This document shows, piece after piece, positions 59,433 to 64,000 of a stretch of DNA of 64,000 nucleotides. The stretch lies in NCBI RefSeq assembly GCF_000020785.1, contig NC_011126.1:1054001-1118000 (forward strand). The letters are read 5' to 3'. The notes under the pieces were generated by a model. That model was not told the DNA's origin, made no database searches, and saw only the letters and a list, made by a program, of their open reading frames with translations. Each line of letters begins with the position of its first letter. Position 1 is the first letter of the stretch. Source of the DNA: Hydrogenobaculum sp. Y04AAS1 (lineage in GTDB: Bacteria; Aquificota; Aquificia; Aquificales; Aquificaceae). The translations under genes and the position numbers were made by a program.

Positions 59433-59484
59433 AGCCAAAACCTCCAACAATATTTCTTAAATATAATACGCTTTTTTTAAAAAA

Positions 59485-61059
59485 CTATAAATTTTCTTCT
59501 TCATCTTTCAGAAGCTTAAAACTAATACTATCCACCAGGGCTTTCCAAGAGGCATCTATAACGTTGTAAGAGACTCCTACGGTACCCCAAGTTCTGACCC
59601 CATCAGTGGATTCTATAAGCACCCTAACCTTTGCAGATGTCCCTTCAGTTTCATTTACTATCCTAACCTTATAATCTATTAGCTCTAAAGACTCAAGGTT
59701 CGGATAGATATCTATCAAAGCTTTTCTAAGGGCGTTATCCAACGCGTTTACAGGACCATTTCCTAAAGCTGCGGTATGTTGGTAAGTATCTCCTATTTTT
59801 ATCCTCACGGTAGCTTCTGAGAGCTCCTCGTGATTTTTACTAAAAACTTCCACTTTATAAAAATCTAACTCAAAATAATCTTTTGCAATACCAAAATGCT
59901 TTTTAAGAAGAAGTTCTAAAGAGGCATCGGCAGCTTCAAACACATATCCTTCTTTTTCAAGGTTTTTAATATGCTCCACAAGCTTTATAACATCCGGAGA
60001 GTTTTCATCTACACTGAGACCAAACTCTTTTAGTTTATAAAGTATGTTGCTTTTACCAGCCATATCAGATATGGTAATCTTACGTGCGTTTCCCACAAGC
60101 TCTGGTCTTATATGCTCATACATATCAGTTTTTTTACTAACAGCTGAAGCATGCACACCAGCTTTATGAGCAAAAGCGCTTGCTCCAACATAAGGCATAT
60201 TTTTTGGAAGCGGTACGTTTGATACCTCTGATACAAACCTTGCAAGCTCTGTGAGATTTCTCAAAGATTCCTCTGGCACAGTTTGAAATCCCATCTTTAA
60301 AGAAAGCGCTGGTATTATAGAGCATAGGTTTGCATTGCCTGTTCTTTCACCTATGCCGTTTATAGTCCCATGCACTTGTCTACAGCCCATCTTTATAGCT
60401 ATAAGAGAGCTGGCCACTGCACACTCTGCATCGTTGTGAGCATGTATACCTATGTTTGCATTTTTAAACCTATCAAACACCTCTTTAAATATTTCTATCA
60501 TTTCAAAAGGAAGCGTACCGCCGTTGGTATCGCAAAGCACCACCCAATCAGCCCCTGCATCAAAAGCTACTTCTATCGTTTTTAAAGCATAATCCTTATT
60601 TGATTTAAAACCATCAAAAAAATGCTCCGCATCAAATATAACTTCTTTTCCTTCTTTTTTCAAAAAAGATATAGTATCGTATATCATATTTAGATTTTCT
60701 TCTAAGGTGGTGTTTATAGCATCTAGTACATGATAATCCCAAGATTTACCAAATATGGTAATAGCTGGTGTTTGAGCTTTTAAAAGCGATAAAACTTGAG
60801 GATCTGAAGAGGCTGTTAGAGCTTTTTTTCTTGTAGAACCAAAAGCCACTATCTTGGCATGTTTTAAAGATACATTTTTAATCTTTTCAAAGTAAAATGT
60901 ATCTTTTGGATTTGAACCAGGCCAGCCAGCTTCTATATAATCTATACCAAAATCATCTAAGTGTTTTGTTATAAGTAGTTTATCTTCTATGCTAAAATTT
61001 ACCCCTTCCGATTGTGAACCATCTCTTAGCGTCGTATCGTAAATGTAAACTTTCTCCAT
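59485..61059 (-). CDS. cimA: (R)-citramalate synthase
   Basis: Condenses pyruvate and acetyl-CoA to citramalate, the threonine-independent entry to isoleucine. The 524-residue protein has the barrel signature YIYDTTLRDGSQSEGVNFSIED, YIEAGWPGSNPKD (CimA-type, not LeuA-type), GIHAHNDAECAVA and NGIGERTGNANL; a C-terminal LeuA-like regulatory domain follows (about residues 390-515). It lies just upstream of ilvBN on the same strand, consistent with isoleucine synthesis. Confidence 0.93.
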   Translation of the reverse strand: MEKVYIYDTTLRDGSQSEGVNFSIEDKLLITKHLDDFGIDYIEAGWPGSNPKDTFYFEKIKNVSLKHAKIVAFGSTRKKALTASSDPQVLSLLKAQTPAITIFGKSWDYHVLDAINTTLEENLNMIYDTISFLKKEGKEVIFDAEHFFDGFKSNKDYALKTIEVAFDAGADWVVLCDTNGGTLPFEMIEIFKEVFDRFKNANIGIHAHNDAECAVASSLIAIKMGCRQVHGTINGIGERTGNANLCSIIPALSLKMGFQTVPEESLRNLTELARFVSEVSNVPLPKNMPYVGASAFAHKAGVHASAVSKKTDMYEHIRPELVGNARKITISDMAGKSNILYKLKEFGLSVDENSPDVIKLVEHIKNLEKEGYVFEAADASLELLLKKHFGIAKDYFELDFYKVEVFSKNHEELSEATVRIKIGDTYQHTAALGNGPVNALDNALRKALIDIYPNLESLELIDYKVRIVNETEGTSAKVRVLIESTDGVRTWGTVGVSYNVIDASWKALVDSISFKLLKDEEENL

Positions 61060-61066
61060 AAAATAT

Positions 61067-61072
61067 ATTATA
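61067..61072 (-). promoter_or_regulatory. -10 box of cimA (leaderless type)
   Basis: TATAAT on the minus strand ending 7 nt before the cimA ATG, in a purely A/T context. Confidence 0.5.
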
Positions 61073-61103
61073 TATATTAGTTTTCAAGATTTTAAAATAT
61101 AAA

Positions 61104-62159
61104 TCATAAAACCACCAAATCAAGGCTTATAGAAGACATAACCTTTGGATATCCATTTTCTATATAGACAATGTTTTCAAGCCTTACACCAAAGTGGTTT
61201 GGTAAATATATACCCGGTTCTATGGTAAATACATATCCCTCTTCTATAACATCCTCTGATGTTTTGTAAACTCTTGGATCTTCATGTATTTCAAGACCAA
61301 CCCCGTGCCCAGTAGAATGTGTAAAATAATCCCCATATCCTTTTGATGCTATGTAATCCCTTGCCGCCAAATCCACATCTTTTAGAATATTACCAGATTT
61401 AGCTTTTTCTATGGCAAAAAGATGAGCATCTTTTACGATGTTGTAAACTTTTAAAAACTCATCTGAGGGCTTACCTATGTGAAAAGTCCTTGTAAAATCA
61501 GTGGCATAATGGCCCCACATAAGCCCCATATCCACTAAAAGAGGCTTATCCTTTTCTACAACATCAAAAGAAGTCTCATGATGAGGCACAGCTGAGTTTT
61601 TGCCGCTGGCCACTATGGCATCAAAACTCTCTTCTTGGGCTTTTTCTTTTAAAAACTCACAGATTATAAAATCTCTTATCTCTTTCTCGCTCATACCAGG
61701 TTTTACAAAATCAAGAAGCCTTTTATAAACAGCATCGGATTTTTTAACACCTTCTTTCATGGTGTTTATCTCTTCTTTTGACTTTACCTTTCTAAGTAAA
61801 AAAGTAGGGTCTTTTTCAAAAGATACGTTTAGATATTTTGAAAGCTCTTCGTAAAAAGCGTAAGAAATGGATTTATCTATGTGTATAGAATCTATGTTTT
61901 TGGCTTTTAAAAACTTTGAGATAAACTCTATAAAATCTCCCTCTATATTTATCACTTCCATATGTTTTATCTTTTCTTTAGCCCCTTGTACATACCTTGA
62001 GTCTGTAAAAAAGAAAAATTCACCTTCCAAGCAAAGTACATAAGCGTTTGAAGATTTAAACTTAGATAGGTATAAAACATTTGGTTTGTAGGTTACTAAA
62101 AAGCTATTTATATGTTTTTCTTTTAAAAGCCCATAAAACTTTTCTAAAATATCTTTCAT
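61104..62159 (-). CDS. M24-family Xaa-Pro aminopeptidase/dipeptidase
   Basis: A 351-residue metallopeptidase with a creatinase-like N-terminal domain (about residues 1-120) and a pita-bread catalytic domain. Metal ligands are the two Asp in LVDMGLMWGHYATDFTRTF, the His in STGHGVGLEIHE, and the two Glu in FTIEPGIYL and VRLENIVYI. It removes residues next to proline from peptides in the cytoplasm; PepP and PepQ cannot be told apart here. It overlaps rpoN by 4 nt. Confidence 0.92.
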   Translation of the reverse strand: MKDILEKFYGLLKEKHINSFLVTYKPNVLYLSKFKSSNAYVLCLEGEFFFFTDSRYVQGAKEKIKHMEVINIEGDFIEFISKFLKAKNIDSIHIDKSISYAFYEELSKYLNVSFEKDPTFLLRKVKSKEEINTMKEGVKKSDAVYKRLLDFVKPGMSEKEIRDFIICEFLKEKAQEESFDAIVASGKNSAVPHHETSFDVVEKDKPLLVDMGLMWGHYATDFTRTFHIGKPSDEFLKVYNIVKDAHLFAIEKAKSGNILKDVDLAARDYIASKGYGDYFTHSTGHGVGLEIHEDPRVYKTSEDVIEEGYVFTIEPGIYLPNHFGVRLENIVYIENGYPKVMSSISLDLVVL

Positions 62160-63343
62160 CTTTTTCTAGAACTCCCGATACCAAGCTTTGCCCTATACTT
62201 TGCCACTGTGCGCCTTGATATATTTATGCCGTAATTTCTTAAAATCTCTTCTATATCTTTATCGGTGTATACAGTTTCTTCGTTTTGAATAAGTTTTTTT
62301 ATCATGTTTAGTATCTCCTCTTGACTTTTTGAGGATACGCTCTCTCTTACAAAAAAAGACCTCAACTTAAACACTCCTTTTGGCGTTTTTACATACTTTG
62401 AATTTACAAGCCTTGACACAGTGGATATAGAAATACCAAACTCACCTGCCACATCTTTTAGCATCAAGCTTTTAAGAGGTTTATCTTTTAAAAAAAAGTC
62501 CTGCTGTCTTTCTACAACAATCTTTGTGAGCTCTTTCATAAACTTCCTTCTTAAGTTTATAGCCTCTACAAACCTTCTAGCCCTTTGTTTTAAATATCTT
62601 TCAAGCTCCTTGTCCTCTAAGCTTTCTTCTATATTTTCTTGAGAAATCTCTACATAGTTATCAAATATATCGTATAAAATCTCCCCTTGATCTATTTCTA
62701 TTACAATATCCACTTTAGAGGGTAAAAGGTTTGTTTTATCTATCTGAATGGGCGTTTTTTTGAGACTCGAGAAAAACTCCATAGCCTCTTTAGGTATTTT
62801 TTTCCTTTCTTCTAAATCTTTTAAATATTTTATATACTCTTTTTTGTCTTTGTAATAAGTCCTTATCTGAAGTTCCATGTACTCAAAAGGATTCAAAGCC
62901 CCGTGCCCTATGGGCTCTATCTCCATCACAAAAGCCCTGGCATCATCTACGATATCCCAATCTACGCCAAAATGATTTTTTATATCCTCTAACGTCTCAA
63001 GAGATATGAAACCGCTACTATCAAGAGAATAAACTATTTCTTTGGCTATCTCTTTCTCTATGCCCTCTAGCTCTTCATTTATAGCCTTTATGAGATGTTC
63101 CTTATAAGAGTAAGAGTAAGCTATATTTTGGGTGTAGTCTTCTTTGTTTATAAAAAACTTTTTCGGCGGTTTTAGTACTTTTAGTTTTAAGAAAGGATTT
63201 AGCTCCTCTTCTACTTTAAGCTCTTGCTCTAAATCTGTTGCAGTATCTTGTAGAAGTTCAACATTTTGACTTAGTACCAGAAATAGGTTTAAACCTATCT
63301 TATTTTCAAGCTTTTGATCTAGGTTTATACCTTCTGGACACAT
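62156..63343 (-). CDS. rpoN: RNA polymerase sigma-54 factor
   Basis: A 395-residue sigma-54, shorter than the usual 450-500. The N-terminal activator-interacting region is reduced (NLFLVLSQNVELLQDTATDLEQEL, then EEELNPFL); the core-binding domain follows, then the helix-turn-helix (VAGEFGISISTVSRLVNSKYV) and the RpoN box SRRTVAKYRAKLG. It recognises -24/-12 promoters with activators such as the one at 16.8 kb. The ATG at 63343 (19-nt overlap with the gltB-like gene) is preferred; an ATG at 63370 is possible. Confidence 0.93.
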   Translation of the reverse strand: MCPEGINLDQKLENKIGLNLFLVLSQNVELLQDTATDLEQELKVEEELNPFLKLKVLKPPKKFFINKEDYTQNIAYSYSYKEHLIKAINEELEGIEKEIAKEIVYSLDSSGFISLETLEDIKNHFGVDWDIVDDARAFVMEIEPIGHGALNPFEYMELQIRTYYKDKKEYIKYLKDLEERKKIPKEAMEFFSSLKKTPIQIDKTNLLPSKVDIVIEIDQGEILYDIFDNYVEISQENIEESLEDKELERYLKQRARRFVEAINLRRKFMKELTKIVVERQQDFFLKDKPLKSLMLKDVAGEFGISISTVSRLVNSKYVKTPKGVFKLRSFFVRESVSSKSQEEILNMIKKLIQNEETVYTDKDIEEILRNYGINISRRTVAKYRAKLGIGSSRKR

Positions 63344-64000
63344 TCGTCTGAACTCTCTGACCTCACACAAAGCTCTATCGGCATAATCTTTTTAAAAGCA
63401 TCAAATCCACCTTCTAATATCTCTTTAGCTTTAGGGCTATCTGTATATTTTACATGGGATTCAAGCATAGACCTTATAAGCTCTATATCTTCTTCGGTTA
63501 TATCTTGCACCAGTACGTAAGATGTGTTTATATGCTTTTCCAAAACCCCTTCTTTGTCGTAGAAATAGGCCATGCCGCCAGTCATACCAGCACCTACGTT
63601 GTAGCCAAAATTCCCTATATTTACGACAACGCCGCCGGTCATATACTCAAGTGCATGATGACCCACTCCTTCTACCACCGCTTTTGCACCACTGTTTCTA
63701 ACGGCAAAACGTTCACCCACAGACCCAGCTATGTAAAGCTCACCACCGGTGGCTCCGTAAAGGATCGTGTTTCCAGCCAAAACAAAAGGTTTATCAGCAT
63801 AATAAAACGGCTTTATAGATATGATGCCCCCGTGCATTCCCTTTCCTACATAATCGTTTGCCATACCTTTTAAAAATAAGTTTATACCTTTGTGGTTAAA
63901 AGCTCCAAAACTTTGACCTGCAACACCTTCAAAATAAAGGTTCAATGTGGTCGGTGGCAAGCCCTTATCCCTATGATAAATAGCCGTATAATAACTTATG
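63325..64000 (-). CDS. Glutamate synthase large-subunit C-terminal (GXGXG) domain, 5' end outside window
   Basis: The frame is open to the window edge, so this is a partial gene; the visible part is 224 residues. It has the repeated glycine right-handed helix of GltB: NLYFEGVAGQSFGAFNHKG, YVGKGMHGGIISI, ILYGATGGELYIAGSVGERF, AVVEGVGHHALEYMTGG and NVGAGMTGGMAYFYD. It may be the end of a full GltB or a separate archaeal-type GXGXG subunit; the sequence before residue 1 (SYYTAIYHRDKGLPPTT) fits either. Its neighbour rpoN suggests nitrogen control. Confidence 0.85.
   Translation of the reverse strand, partial: ISYYTAIYHRDKGLPPTTLNLYFEGVAGQSFGAFNHKGINLFLKGMANDYVGKGMHGGIISIKPFYYADKPFVLAGNTILYGATGGELYIAGSVGERFAVRNSGAKAVVEGVGHHALEYMTGGVVVNIGNFGYNVGAGMTGGMAYFYDKEGVLEKHINTSYVLVQDITEEDIELIRSMLESHVKYTDSPKAKEILEGGFDAFKKIMPIELCVRSESSDECVQKV

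Noticed and set aside
1-64000. Sigma-54 (-24/-12) promoters, tRNA, rRNA and riboswitches
   Set aside because: I looked for TGGCAC-N5-TTGC promoters, tRNA-like cloverleaf ends and a thiamine riboswitch upstream of thiS/thiE and found none that I could support by eye.

Overview
The window is a dense, AT-rich (roughly one-third GC by eye) bacterial chromosome segment: about 65 genes, tiny intergenic gaps, many 1-8 nt gene overlaps, and no rRNA or tRNA gene that I could see. The gene content fits a thermophilic, autotrophic member of the Aquificales, something like Hydrogenobaculum. It has the futalosine-pathway gene mqnD, citramalate synthase, a cytochrome c lipoprotein, sigma-54 with a NifA-like activator, and a CRISPR repeat of the type I recall from that order. 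The genus is inference, not proof.

Layout. 1-1.5 kb: a GHKL ATPase gene ended early by a stop codon, and lepB. 1.5-6.5 kb (+): moeA, thiS, thiG, a HemY-type oxidase, a methyltransferase and a LigB-type dioxygenase. 6.5-15.5 kb (+): a minimal nucleotidyltransferase, bamD, rsfS, a fused LapA/LapB-like protein, an OmpR-type regulator, mutS2, an MscS channel and an epimerase/FAD enzyme pair. 15.4-19.2 kb (-): gpsA, a sigma-54 activator and a GT39-type glycosyltransferase. 19.3-32.7 kb (+): NlpC/P60 and YkuD envelope enzymes, ispF, a patatin, cytochrome c, a Do protease, dapF, a GlcF-like protein, mqnD, pgpA, a large CBS/PAS/GAF/GGDEF protein and thiE. 32.7-35.45 kb: an accessory island (below). 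35.45-38 kb (-): queF followed by gspL/M/C-like genes. 38-41.5 kb (+): a peptide-binding protein and leuA. 41.4-64 kb (-): aroE, mraY, plsY, purD, two PilZ paralogues, uvrA, grpE, sppA, trpC, hemE, an HDOD protein, ilvN, ilvB, cimA, a peptidase, rpoN and the 3' end of a gltB-like gene.

The most unusual region is 32.7-35.45 kb. A TnpB-like RuvC protein without the usual zinc ribbon is followed directly by the first 68 codons of a type I-B cas7 (cst2/devR) gene. That fragment runs straight into a lone CRISPR repeat. A second lone copy of the repeat (one mismatch) lies 720 bp further on, and between the two is a hicBA toxin-antitoxin pair whose toxin gene is frameshifted. I read this as the scar of a collapsed CRISPR-Cas locus in which only the antitoxin stays intact.

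A second unexpected signal is an 18-bp repeat (core CGTGGYARACTTGTR). It occurs inside the YkuD gene, just after that gene (where its last unit forms the ispF -10 box), and as five units inside a CBS domain of the GGDEF protein. It is read in different frames in the two proteins, so it spreads or persists as DNA and not as a protein motif. A third, window-wide pattern is a TATAAT-like box exactly 6-7 nt before the start codon of at least thirteen genes, which implies widespread leaderless transcripts.

Metabolically, CimA, IlvBN and LeuA together make branched-chain amino acids with isoleucine derived from citramalate. ThiS/ThiG/ThiE belong to thiamine synthesis, HemE and the HemY-type enzyme to haem, and MqnD to menaquinone. 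GGDEF, PilZ and degenerate EAL-HDOD proteins suggest a c-di-GMP network.
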